Origin: Sphingobium sp. V4
GTDB lineage: Bacteria; Pseudomonadota; Alphaproteobacteria; Sphingomonadales; Sphingomonadaceae
Assembly (NCBI RefSeq): GCF_029590555.1
Contig: NZ_CP081004.1
Span: forward strand, 1-50,153
Reading direction: 5' to 3'
DNA length: 50,153 nt
In this document: positions 32,682 to 39,865 of the stretch, in pieces
Position numbering within the stretch: position 1 is the stretch's first letter
How the letters are laid out: each line of letters opens with the position of its first letter
Made by a program: the position numbers and the translations under genes
Notes under the pieces: generated by a model
The model's input: only the letters and a program-made list of their open reading frames with translations
Database searches by the model: none
What the model was told of the DNA's origin: nothing

Positions 32682-33302
32682 TCAGTTGTCGCTTAACCAA
32701 GCGAGCTGCTGACCGATTCCAAGCCCCTCCATCGGAACCGATGCGCGCCGTTCGATCTGCGGCCAAAGGGGATCGCGATAGTTGCGGCCTGCGAGAACGA
32801 TCAGCGGCGCGGCGGCGTCGATCTGCTCGGCCATTGCTTCGATCACGCGCGCGCCCCAAAGGCGGCGCGCGCCTGCCTTCATCGCGCCTAGCGTTTCGTC
32901 ATAGCGCGCGATGACGGTTTCCGGGGCGATCAGGCCATGCTTTGCTGACAGGATGAACCATGCGCCGCCCTGTCGTTCGACATAGGCACGGGCCTTCTGG
33001 AACCATGGCGATGCGTAAAGATCGCGCGCCGGGGCGGGGCGGTCCAGCTTCGCAGCAACGCAAGCGACAAGGAAAACCGGAGACGGGGACGGGGGAGGGT
33101 CGATGACAGACGGCGGCGCTGCCTCAAGATCGGCAATGACGGTGCAGCGGCCCCATTTCTGCAATTGGCGCTGCCATCCTTTCGGCGGTCCTTGGCGCTC
33201 GGCAACGTGGCTAAGGGTCGGTCCACCGAACAAGTCGGGTTGCTCCCCGATGCGCTGCACCGGGGGAACGTAGCGAGGTTCGCGGATGCAATGGCGGGCC
33301 AT
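32682..33302 (-). CDS. DUF6884-domain protein
   Basis: 206 residues. VFLVACVAAKLDRPAPARDLYASPWFQKARAYVERQGGAWFILSAKHGLIAPETVIARYDETL is the DUF6884 pattern (FLVxCVxxK, DLY, SAKHGL), common on plasmids and phages. Biochemical role unknown. The ATG at 33302 follows GAGGGG. It is part of the minus-strand leading block. Confidence 0.75.
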   Translation of the reverse strand: MARHCIREPRYVPPVQRIGEQPDLFGGPTLSHVAERQGPPKGWQRQLQKWGRCTVIADLEAAPPSVIDPPPSPSPVFLVACVAAKLDRPAPARDLYASPWFQKARAYVERQGGAWFILSAKHGLIAPETVIARYDETLGAMKAGARRLWGARVIEAMAEQIDAAAPLIVLAGRNYRDPLWPQIERRASVPMEGLGIGQQLAWLSDN

Positions 33303-33313
33303 GCTCGATCCCC

Positions 33314-34123
33314 TCAAAAGGCGAAAGCGGTCTGGCCGCTCGCCTCGGTGAAGCTGGCGCTATCGCCTGCCGCGTAACGGTCGCGGCCCATGGGGGACCA
33401 TTGCAGATGCCCGGAACGATCATAGGAAAACCAACCATCCTCGATCCCGATGATGAAGGACCATGCCTTATCCTCGGCGCAAGGTCCGTGAAGATTGATC
33501 GGCCAATGCTCGGCCCCGCGTTCCTGCTGGCAGGGCGACGGCGCGGAAAAGCTGCGAAGCAACGCGGCGCGTTCGGTCGGCTCGGTAGCTCCCATTTCCC
33601 CCATGATCTGGCGGGCCTCGACGGTGCTGATGTGACCGCTCGCCTTCCTGTCGGCGTGGTCCGAATAGCGAAGGCCATAGACAACGGCATTGAAGATATT
33701 GCGCGGCTCGGTGAACTCCTGCGTTTCGAGCAATTCGCGCCATTTCCCGGCGCTGATAAGGTCCACCGCATGATGCCAGAGCGAATGAACGCGGTTGCTG
33801 TAGCCGTGGCGGTTCGTCACGCCATCGCGGGCGATCTCGATCCCTAGCGCGCGCTCGACGTGCTGCACGAAAGGATGGGCGGCAAGCAAAGGATGGCGAA
33901 GGCCGATCTTGCGCGGCTCGTCCTGCTCTGCACGGATAACCTCTATGGGGAACTGAAACAGGCGCGACGGCAGATTCCACGGCGCGGAAAGGGGAAAGTC
34001 ACGGGGCACATCAAGCGCCTCGTTAATATCCAGCACAAAGCCGTTTGGCGCGAAGCCTGCGGCAATGATCTGGTCGCCCAGCTGGTCGGCCTGCGCGGTG
34101 CGTATCGCGGCGGCGGCGCTCAT
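33314..34123 (-). CDS. 269-residue hypothetical protein
   Basis: Starts MSAAAAIRTAQADQLGDQII, overlapping the stop of the upstream gene (ATGA). Middle: FVQHVERALGIEIARDGVTNRHGYSNRVHSLWHHAVDLI; end: SFIIGIEDGWFSYDRSGHLQWSPMGRDRYA. Unrecognised, soluble. Operon mate of the DUF6884 gene, 12 bp apart. Confidence 0.65.
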   Translation of the reverse strand: MSAAAAIRTAQADQLGDQIIAAGFAPNGFVLDINEALDVPRDFPLSAPWNLPSRLFQFPIEVIRAEQDEPRKIGLRHPLLAAHPFVQHVERALGIEIARDGVTNRHGYSNRVHSLWHHAVDLISAGKWRELLETQEFTEPRNIFNAVVYGLRYSDHADRKASGHISTVEARQIMGEMGATEPTERAALLRSFSAPSPCQQERGAEHWPINLHGPCAEDKAWSFIIGIEDGWFSYDRSGHLQWSPMGRDRYAAGDSASFTEASGQTAFAF

Positions 34124-34368
34124 GCGCTCAACTCCGCATAGGTGGCGCTGCACTCGTAGCGGATCGCATCGCCATCCCACATAGGACCGCAAACGCCCTT
34201 GAATTTCGGTGCGCCCTGCAACTCAAGCCGCTGGCTCGGATTGCTGTTGTAACCGCTGCATTGAAGCCCCTCGACCGCTGCCCGGCTGACGATGGTTTCA
34301 AAGGTCGCGCCCTCGATCTCGATTCGGTCAAAGTCCTGCTCGGTCTGGCGGTAGATACGGATTTTCAT
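34120..34368 (-). CDS. 82-residue hypothetical protein
   Basis: MKIRIYRQTEQDFDRIEIEGATFETIVSRAAVEGLQCSGYNSNP ... IRYECSATYAELSA. Unrecognised, with a mixed alpha/beta look. It is first in an operon whose upstream region carries leader repeat R copy 1. Confidence 0.65.
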   Translation of the reverse strand: MKIRIYRQTEQDFDRIEIEGATFETIVSRAAVEGLQCSGYNSNPSQRLELQGAPKFKGVCGPMWDGDAIRYECSATYAELSA

Positions 34369-34387
34369 GGGCTTTCCCTTCCTAATT

Positions 34388-34644
34388 GAGCCGAAGGCGA
34401 TGACGGGTCATCGACTTCTGCCGAAAGCGGGCGACGCTGGGCCGGGGAATGCCGCAAACGGGGCCGATCAGGGGGGAGGGGGATCACCCGCCCTGCACGG
34501 AGCGCAGCGAAGGAAGGGCGGGGAAACCCGCCTGATCGCCAAGCGGAGCCGCGCAGCGGCGGAGACGGTCTAGCCCTTGCGGCAGGGGGCAGGAACAGGC
34601 CCCAAAACGCGCCAGATCAGCGCGGCGGCTTGCCGCCTCAATCT
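34388..34644 (-). repeat. ~256-bp leader repeat (type R), copy 1
   Basis: Shares about nine bases in ten with 36425-36679 by eye. It contains CGATGAC-GG-GTCATCG, CGATCAGG paired with CCTGATCG, and CCCGCCCT paired with AGGGCGGG. It starts 19 bp before the ATG at 34368. Only palindrome site 7 accompanies it in the 317-bp gene-free stretch 34369-34685. Confidence 0.88.
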
Positions 34645-34658
34645 GCGCCAGGACAGGC

Positions 34659-34674
34659 GGTGGCAGCTGCCACC
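34659..34674. repeat. 16-bp palindrome, site 7
   Basis: Perfect copy, extended to a 26-bp palindrome (34654-34679), just beyond the methyltransferase stop and next to leader R copy 1. Confidence 0.94.
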
Positions 34675-34685
34675 GCCTGCACCGA

Positions 34686-36143
34686 TCAACCCGGCTTGCG
34701 GATCGCAAGCAAAACGGTGTTCACGTTGGTTCCAGCGTGGGCGAAAGAACCGGGGGGAAGGTCGATCCATTTACGACCGTGAAAATAGATCGCCTCGCAA
34801 CCGGCGATCATGCGGTGTAGCGCCTTGTGGCGCTGATCCTCGCCATACTCTGCCCGCGCGCTCATGATCGCCACCAGCACGCCTCCCGGTTTGAGAAAGG
34901 CGAGGGCATGGCGCACATGGTCACAGTCGCGGCCTCGATCAAAAGGCGGGTTCATTATCACTGCGTCGAACGGTGCATAATGGGCCGGGTCCAGTGCGAG
35001 AAAGTCGCCCTCGATCGCATCGGCAAAGCCATGGATTACCCGTAGCTCATGGGCGAAGCCGGGTTGCAGCTCCACGCAAGTTACATCGGCACCGGCGTTG
35101 CGTGCGGCCGAAGCGAGCGCGGCCTTTCCCGCGCTAGGCTCTAGAACGCGCTGGCCTTTGCTGATTCTCGCATGTTCGATGACCTGGGCGGCGATCTCCG
35201 GAGAAGTCATGAACGCGCCGAAATTCTTGGCGGGCGTGATATGATAGGCCGGGGCCGCTTCTGCCTCGGTCGTCTCATAGCCGTCACCGATAGCCTCGCC
35301 GTAATATTCCGCGAGCAACAGATTCACACTCTGCAAAAGGTCGTCACGCTCGAACCATATGTGCAGATTGCCATTCTTGAAGACGCGAACTCGGAAATAG
35401 TCGCCCTCGATCACCGTTGGCAGCGATCCGCGCACGCGCGCAGCATCGGCAACTTGTGAGGCGATGCTGTGTCCCTCTGAAACAGGGGGCTTTTCGTCCA
35501 GTTCCAGAAAGACGCGCTCCACGTCCCGCAACGTGTCGCGGCGCTCGTATCGGTCCCATGATCCCCATTCGTTCAAGGCGCGGTCGATGATGAGACGCGC
35601 GCCGATCTTGAAACCGTTGTGCGAGCGAAAGCGGCGATCCAGCTTGGCGAAGACGTTGGCGATGCCGCGCAAATAGAGGTCGCGCCGGTTGGTCCAGATA
35701 TTTCCGAAAGTCGCGGCGCAGTTGTCGGGCGTGAACGGCACGGGATCATCGCGCAAGCCGTCATGAAACTCCTTTCGGGCCTGCTGGTCTAGCAGCTGGT
35801 CGAAACCCAGCTGCTCCATGAGGGCCGCCCAGCACCGGCGGTCCATCGTGTGCGTCAAGACGCGCTCGAAATTGTCGCGTGCGTCGATGGTCTGGCGCGC
35901 TCCCGTCTCCTTGTCGCGCTGGTCGATAGGCTGCGACTGGATGAAAGCGCGAGTCAACGTGTCCTCGGTCCAGTCGCGGCCACATGACAGCGATAGTGGG
36001 CCGCCAAGGGTCAGGCGCGCCGCCTCGTCGCGGGTTGCATGGTAGGTGTCATAGAGGCCGAGCCAAAGGGCTATGGCCTTGTCTCGGCCGTCGCAAATAT
36101 CCGCAATCTGCGCGGGCGTCATAAGCTCCTGGCCCATGCTCAC
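34686..36143 (-). CDS. DUF4942-methyltransferase
   Basis: 485 residues. The N-terminal ~280 match DUF4942-like sequence (DNCAATFGNIWTNRRDLYLRGIANVFAKLDRRFRSHNGFKIGAR). The C-terminal part is a class I SAM-dependent methyltransferase: RVLEPSAGKAALASAARNAGADVTCVE and the amino-methyltransferase motif AVIMNPPFDRGRD. It probably methylates adenine in DNA, and as an orphan enzyme in the leading region would shield the plasmid from restriction (inference). GTG at 36143 overlaps the upstream stop. Confidence 0.83.
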   Translation of the reverse strand: MSMGQELMTPAQIADICDGRDKAIALWLGLYDTYHATRDEAARLTLGGPLSLSCGRDWTEDTLTRAFIQSQPIDQRDKETGARQTIDARDNFERVLTHTMDRRCWAALMEQLGFDQLLDQQARKEFHDGLRDDPVPFTPDNCAATFGNIWTNRRDLYLRGIANVFAKLDRRFRSHNGFKIGARLIIDRALNEWGSWDRYERRDTLRDVERVFLELDEKPPVSEGHSIASQVADAARVRGSLPTVIEGDYFRVRVFKNGNLHIWFERDDLLQSVNLLLAEYYGEAIGDGYETTEAEAAPAYHITPAKNFGAFMTSPEIAAQVIEHARISKGQRVLEPSAGKAALASAARNAGADVTCVELQPGFAHELRVIHGFADAIEGDFLALDPAHYAPFDAVIMNPPFDRGRDCDHVRHALAFLKPGGVLVAIMSARAEYGEDQRHKALHRMIAGCEAIYFHGRKWIDLPPGSFAHAGTNVNTVLLAIRKPG

Positions 36144-36400
36144 GCCCCCCCGAGGATAAGAGCACCAAAGCCGAAGCCCTCGGCGGCGTCCTCGATGGTG
36201 GTCACAAGGCCGTCAAAATCTTCATCCGGTCCTAGTAGGTCGGCAATCTCGATGACGGCGGGAAGGTCAGCGCCATGATTTTCGGCAAGGTCTTTGATGT
36301 AGCCGAAGCGGTCAAAATTGCCCTCTTCCTCATAGCGAGCGAGCGGAATGGTGCGGGCGGCGTTGATCCGAAGAATCGTTGCCAACGGAATGTCGGTCAT
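36140..36400 (-). CDS. 86-residue acidic hypothetical protein
   Basis: MTDIPLATILRINAARTIPLARYEEEGNFDRFGYIKDLAENHGADLPAVIEIADLLGPDEDFDGLVTTIEDAAEG. Strongly acidic, unrecognised. It is translationally coupled to the methyltransferase and preceded by leader repeat R copy 2. Confidence 0.65.
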   Translation of the reverse strand: MTDIPLATILRINAARTIPLARYEEEGNFDRFGYIKDLAENHGADLPAVIEIADLLGPDEDFDGLVTTIEDAAEGFGFGALILGGA

Positions 36401-36424
36401 GTGCTGTTTTCCCTGCCTAGAATG

Positions 36425-36679
36425 GAGCCGAAGGCGATGACGGGTCATCGACTTCTGCCCAGCGGCGAGCAGGGCCGGGGAATGCCGCAAATCAGGGCCG
36501 ATCAGGGGGGAGGGGGATCACCCGTCCTGCACGGAGCGTAGCGAAGGAAGGGCGGGGAAACCCGCCTGATCGCCAAGCGAGGCCGCACAGCGGCCGAGAC
36601 GGTCCAGCCCTTGCGGCAGGGGGCAGGAACAGGCCCCAAAGTCGAACAGCGGACGCGGCGGCATTGCCGCCTCAATCTA
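36425..36679 (-). repeat. ~256-bp leader repeat (type R), copy 2
   Basis: Starts 25 bp before the ATG at 36400. The hairpin arms of copy 1 are kept, including one change (CCCGTCCT) that still allows a T-G pair, which suggests that folding matters. Confidence 0.88.
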
Positions 36680-36696
36680 GGGAAAAGCGCCCGCCA

Positions 36697-36752
36697 GGTC
36701 ATAGCATAGCGGTGACCTAGAGGACGCTGCGGCATGTCGCCGGCGACATGCC
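36697..36752. promoter_or_regulatory. Two further inverted repeats behind leader R copy 2
   Basis: AGGTCA/TGACCT arms at 36697-36702 and 36714-36719, and a perfect 22-bp palindrome at 36731-36752 centred on GTCGCCGGCGAC. No gene covers them; the remainder of 36401-36799 is the R repeat. Confidence 0.6.
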
Positions 36753-36799
36753 CAACGGATAGCGCCGGAAGCATCCGAGCAATCGGATCCTCCGTCATT

Positions 36800-37036
36800 T
36801 TAATTGCCCGAGCGGTTGCGCGACACGTCCGCATAAGGCTTGCGGCGGCACTGGCTGCACCGAAGCCGCGCGATCAGCTCGTAAATGCGGGTATCGAAAG
36901 AAATGCGGCGCGAGCGGGCGAAGTCGCCCAGCGGGGCGACAACGCGGCGACCGCAAGCGCAATAGATGCGCAGATAGCAGCCTTGCCGATACCAGATAGG
37001 ATCAATGGGCTTGGGGCGGTTGTAGTTCGCGGCCAT
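36800..37036 (-). CDS. 78-residue putative zinc-ribbon protein
   Basis: MAANYNRPKPIDPIWYRQGCYLRIYCACGRRVVAPLGDFARSRRI ... LIARLRCSQCRRKPYADV. CxC and CxxC pairs about 40 residues apart suggest a zinc-binding fold. Very basic, likely nucleic-acid binding. ATG at 37036. Confidence 0.65.
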   Translation of the reverse strand: MAANYNRPKPIDPIWYRQGCYLRIYCACGRRVVAPLGDFARSRRISFDTRIYELIARLRCSQCRRKPYADVSRNRSGN

Positions 37037-37093
37037 TGGGCGCTTATGCGCCAAAGGGAACAGACGGGGAACACCTCGCGCGCGCGTCGGTTA

Positions 37094-37122
37094 TTGGATT
37101 GGCAAGGGAAAAGGGCTATATA
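37094..37122 (+). promoter_or_regulatory. Possible sigma-70-type promoter facing the toxin 3' end
   Basis: TTGGAT (37094-37099), 17-bp spacer, TATATA (37117-37122) on the plus strand. A transcript from about 37129 would reach the strong hairpin at 37163-37192 and run against the end of the toxin gene. Because TATATA is symmetrical, the box could also serve the minus-strand gene at 37036. Confidence 0.4.
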
Positions 37123-37162
37123 GGCAATGCTTCGTGTGCTGATTCATTTCACGCACCTACCT

Positions 37163-37192
37163 GAACCCGCCGTGCTGTCACACGGCGGGTTC
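37163..37192. terminator. Perfect 12-bp hairpin behind the small toxin gene
   Basis: GAACCCGCCGTG (37163-37174), six-base loop, CACGGCGGGTTC (37181-37192). It has no strong T-run; it could end transcripts from either side or stabilise an RNA. Confidence 0.65.
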
Positions 37193-37200
37193 AAACATTT

Positions 37201-37231
37201 AGGGCGGGCGGCCCTGTCAGACCACCCGCCC
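37201..37231 (-). terminator. Hairpin directly after the toxin stop
   Basis: GGGCGGGCGG and CCACCCGCCC pair with one wobble position. On the minus strand it is followed by TAAATGTTTG. A likely terminator of the 29-residue gene. Confidence 0.6.
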
Positions 37232-37238
37232 CGCTAGA

Positions 37239-37328
37239 TCAGCCCTTATCGGACTTCCCCAGCTTCACAATTGCGATCACGAGCGCGACGGCTGCGATCG
37301 TCAATTGAGCTGCTTCATATGCTGTCAA
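37239..37328 (-). CDS. 29-residue holin-like toxin peptide
   Basis: TTG-started peptide MTAYEAAQLTIAAVALVIAIVKLGKSDKG. It has the M-[ST]-x-[YF]-E-A start, one membrane helix and charged tail of the putative holin-like toxins (TxpA-type, type I toxin-antitoxin systems). The ribosome site AAAGGAGGTGAT is an extended, essentially complete anti-16S match, as is common for type I toxins. Hairpins follow the stop. The family is known mostly from Firmicutes, so its presence here is unusual. Confidence 0.7.
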   Translation of the reverse strand: MTAYEAAQLTIAAVALVIAIVKLGKSDKG

Positions 37329-37501
37329 ATCACATCACCTCCTTTGAGCGAGAGGATTTGCGAAGGGCCGCTGTCACAGTCCCTCGCCCTCGCTCGATGG
37401 GGGCTATACAACGGATTGGCGAGAATGCGCGCGAAACGCGCTTCACATTTTCGTGAAGCCGTTGGATGATCGCCGGCGACCGTTGATGAAAAGGGGAAGC
37501 T

Positions 37502-37792
37502 ATGGGCCTCGTATCGCAGGTTAGCGCCGATGACCGGGAAAGTGCATGGCGAATAATCCGTCATCGCGAAATCATGGAACGACTGATTCCGCTTTGGGCT
37601 GTGCTTGGCGTTGCGCTGGTGCTGATGGGCGTGGACCTGGGCGGGCGTCTGCTGTGGACGCTGCCAATGATCGGATATGTCTTTGGGGTGATGGCGGTCG
37701 ATCACGGCCCTGATTACCGCGCCGCGAATTATTGGGTGCCGGTCCTGGGAAGCCAAGCGGCGGCGCTGCTGCCTCTCATCGCCAGATTCTAG
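37502..37792 (+). CDS. 96-residue membrane protein
   Basis: MGLVSQVSADDRESAWRIIRHREIMERLIPLWAVLGVALVLMGVDL ... LPMIGYVFGVMAVDHGPDY ... SQAAALLPLIARF. One clear and one weaker membrane segment. The ATG at 37502 has AAGGGGAAG. It is one of few plus-strand genes in the block. Unrecognised. Confidence 0.65.
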   Translation: MGLVSQVSADDRESAWRIIRHREIMERLIPLWAVLGVALVLMGVDLGGRLLWTLPMIGYVFGVMAVDHGPDYRAANYWVPVLGSQAAALLPLIARF

Positions 37793-37805
37793 ATCTCTCT
37801 GGAGC

Positions 37806-37821
37806 GGTGGCAGCTGCCACC
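37806..37821. repeat. 16-bp palindrome, site 8
   Basis: Perfect copy within a 28-bp perfect palindrome (37800-37827), the longest of the set, placed between the ends of two convergent genes (37792 and 37834). Confidence 0.94.
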
Positions 37822-37833
37822 GCTCCACGCGCG

Positions 37834-38367
37834 TCAAGCTCTGGCCTCGAAGCGGGCGATCAGCTGTTCCGCTACGGAAGTAATTTCGGCGGGGTCGGCG
37901 GTTTGAGTGCAATCGCCGCCTACAACAGCGCCGAGCGTGCCGCCGTCCAGTTGGACAACGTGGACACGCCACACGTCGCGCCGGAGTTCGTATTGATCGG
38001 GAAGCGGCCTCTGCATGATTTCATGAAACACCAGGTCAACCCATTGGCGCGCGTCCGGATCAGAAGACGCATCGGCGTAGTCGGCGCGGCTCGCCATGAC
38101 GCTGTATCGGTCGCCTAGCATGAATTGGCGTTCGCGCGCGCGTCGGTCCTGCTCGATCCGCGTCACGCGATCTTTTTCCGCCCGCTTCATGGCCTGTTTC
38201 ATCCGAACATCGTCGGCGCTGCGCGTCAGCGCCGCCATGATGTTGAGGACGCGCGCGGGCATATAATGCCCCGCGCGCTCGGCCGCCTCGATCACAAATT
38301 GCAAATCGCTGATCTCGGTGGGGGAGAGGGTGACGCGAACGGCGCTCGCCGTGTTGCTGATTTTCAT
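37834..38367 (-). CDS. 177-residue hypothetical protein
   Basis: MKISNTASAVRVTLSPTEISDLQFVIEAAERAGHYMPARVLNIM ... RMKQAMKRAEKDRVTRIEQDRRARERQ ... VWRVHVVQLDGGTLGAVVGGD. Soluble with a basic helical middle; unrecognised. Its ATG overlaps the previous stop. Confidence 0.65.
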   Translation of the reverse strand: MKISNTASAVRVTLSPTEISDLQFVIEAAERAGHYMPARVLNIMAALTRSADDVRMKQAMKRAEKDRVTRIEQDRRARERQFMLGDRYSVMASRADYADASSDPDARQWVDLVFHEIMQRPLPDQYELRRDVWRVHVVQLDGGTLGAVVGGDCTQTADPAEITSVAEQLIARFEARA

Positions 38368-38573
38368 GGCTGCGGCTCCGGCTCTTCCTTCGCCTTGTAG
38401 GCGGCAAGGCCGATCCACGATCCGTTATCGCCGCGAAACTGGCGCACAACATCGCCACCGTCCCAATGGCCGGTGAAGATGCCGCGCCGGTTGATGCCGC
38501 CGACGGGGCGCGTGCGCGCCGCCAGAAGGCGGGCGCGGCGCGTGTCTCGATCTAGGTGGCGCATGGGTTGCAT
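38364..38573 (-). CDS. 69-residue basic hypothetical protein
   Basis: MQPMRHLDRDTRRARLLAAR ... GIFTGHWDGGDVVRQFRGDNGSWIGLAAYKAK. ATG at 38573 with AGGAAGG upstream. Unrecognised; coupled to the next gene by overlap. Confidence 0.6.
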   Translation of the reverse strand: MQPMRHLDRDTRRARLLAARTRPVGGINRRGIFTGHWDGGDVVRQFRGDNGSWIGLAAYKAKEEPEPQP

Positions 38574-38585
38574 GGTCAATCCTTC

Positions 38586-38852
38586 CTATTCGCTGGCGGT
38601 GTCGAGTTGCGTGCCGATCTCGTCGGCGTCGAAGTCTTCAAGGGCTGAAATCGCGCTTTCCAGTTCGGAAACTGCGGCGTCCATCGCCTGCGCGCGTTCG
38701 CTGTCCTCAAGACTGGGTGGCAGATTTTCGCGGGCGGCCTGCTCGTCATCCTTGACGGTTTCGAGCATGTCGCGCGCCTCATCCAACAGGGCCTTGCCCT
38801 TGTCGATCAGCACGCGGGCGGCGGCGATCTGCTTGCGGCGTTCGCGGTTCAT
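38586..38852 (-). CDS. 88-residue coiled-coil protein
   Basis: MNRERRKQIAAARVLIDKGKALLDEARDMLETVKDDEQAARENLP ... AVSELESAISALEDFDADEIG. Almost entirely helical, acidic, with heptad character. Unrecognised. Overlaps its upstream neighbour by four bases. Confidence 0.65.
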   Translation of the reverse strand: MNRERRKQIAAARVLIDKGKALLDEARDMLETVKDDEQAARENLPPSLEDSERAQAMDAAVSELESAISALEDFDADEIGTQLDTASE

Positions 38853-39136
38853 GCCTCTGCCCTCACGTCGCCGCTGTCGATCTGGAAGCCTGCGCGGGCC
38901 AGCTCGTCACAAAGGGCGCGCTGCCGATCCTCGCGGGTGCCGCTGGTGGCGATGTAGCTGCACCGGCCATCGTGGAAGGCGAAGCCTGCGCGTTTCAGGC
39001 ATCCGCGAAACCGCTGGTGGGTGCGGTCGCTCCAATCCAGTGTGCCCGCATAGTTGCGGAAGGCGGCGACAGCGCAGACGGAACCGTAATTCTCATCACG
39101 CCAGCTAAGCTCGATCACGGGGGGCGATTTGGTCAT
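38849..39136 (-). CDS. 95-residue hypothetical protein
   Basis: MTKSPPVIELSWRDENYGSVCAVAAFRNYAGTLDWSDRTHQRF ... FAFHDGRCSYIATSGTREDRQRALCDELARAGF. ATG at 39136 has GGGAGG. Unrecognised, mixed alpha/beta. Operon with the DUF3768 gene upstream. Confidence 0.65.
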   Translation of the reverse strand: MTKSPPVIELSWRDENYGSVCAVAAFRNYAGTLDWSDRTHQRFRGCLKRAGFAFHDGRCSYIATSGTREDRQRALCDELARAGFQIDSGDVRAEA

Positions 39137-39147
39137 GGTGGCCTCCC

Positions 39148-39537
39148 TCAATATTCGCTGGTTAGGAGAATGGTGAGCACGCGGGTTGTGGCATCGGGAT
39201 TCCATGGTTCGGCGCTGCCAAATTCAAGATCGCGGTCGTAATAGTCGAACTTCCACATGACCGAGAGGGCTGGGCGCGTGCTGTCGTCAGTCCAGCGGGT
39301 ATGCCATTGGCCGATCACATCGCGATAAAGGAAACCGGCGTCATGCTCGCCGTGAGGATCGTTGTCGGGTGTGAAATCCTCAAAGCCCTCGATCATCTTG
39401 AGAATGTCGGACTGCGTATTCTCGTCCAGCGCCGCGATGCCTTGCGTAATCACGGTGCGACAAGTCACGCCCATCGTTCGCCGCGCAATGTCGTTCAGCG
39501 CCGCAACGGTGGCGATCTGGTCAGTTGTCGCTTCCAT
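39148..39537 (-). CDS. DUF3768-domain protein
   Basis: 129 residues: IARRTMGVTCRTVITQGIAALDENTQSDILKMIEGFEDFTPDNDPHGEHDAGFLY ... MWKFDYYDRDLEFGSAEPWNPDATTRVLTILLTSEY, the DUF3768 pattern frequent on alphaproteobacterial plasmids. Function unknown. AAAGGAG precedes the ATG and lies in leader A copy 1. The frame stays open upstream through the leader, but that part is not conserved as protein. Confidence 0.8.
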   Translation of the reverse strand: MEATTDQIATVAALNDIARRTMGVTCRTVITQGIAALDENTQSDILKMIEGFEDFTPDNDPHGEHDAGFLYRDVIGQWHTRWTDDSTRPALSVMWKFDYYDRDLEFGSAEPWNPDATTRVLTILLTSEY

Positions 39538-39865
39538 TTTCCTCACTCCTTTAGGCGAAGCCGCTGCCTGCGGCCTGCGGCTCTGACCCGCTGGCGAAGC
39601 GCGGGATGGGGAGGGGGGAGCAAAATCGATGGGAGTGGTGCGGGCGGCGCGACTAGGGAGGCCCCGGCGCGCGCGAGCGCGCCGGAACTGGCCGAACTTG
39701 TCGGGCAACCCGGTCCTGTCGATTATGCTTCGGGAACGAAAGGGCGGGTGCCCTTGGTGTTCCCCCGGTGGCAGCTGCCACCACTGACGGAGCGCGGCCC
39801 TGGGCCGCTCGATCCTATGTGGCAGCTGACAGACTACGAAGCGCGCGGCCCTGGCCGCTCATTTT
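39535..39865 (-). repeat. Leader repeat A, copy 1 (before the DUF3768 gene)
   Basis: 331 bp, identical to copy 2 except one base by eye. It fills the whole gap between the DUF3768 start and the fic stop. Hairpins on the plus strand: CCGGCGCGC-GCGA-GCGCGCCGG (39664-39685); a two-stage stem GGGAAC/GTTCCC around AAGGGC/GCCCTT (39732-39764); palindrome site 9; and a second CAGCTG box TGTGGCAGCTGACA (39819-39832). On the minus strand a -10-like CATAAT lies at 39722-39727. Confidence 0.95.
39767..39782. repeat. 16-bp palindrome, site 9 (in leader A copy 1)
   Basis: Perfect GGTGGCAGCTGCCACC three bases beyond the GGGAAC/GTTCCC stem-loop, 230 bp upstream of the DUF3768 ATG. Confidence 0.95.

Noticed and set aside
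39538..39708. A 57-residue in-frame upstream extension (MPDKFGQFRRARARRG ...) of the DUF3768 and ArdC proteins.
   Set aside because: It is part of the duplicated leader DNA. In the third copy the frame is shifted, and AAAGGAG directly before the later ATG gives a clear start.
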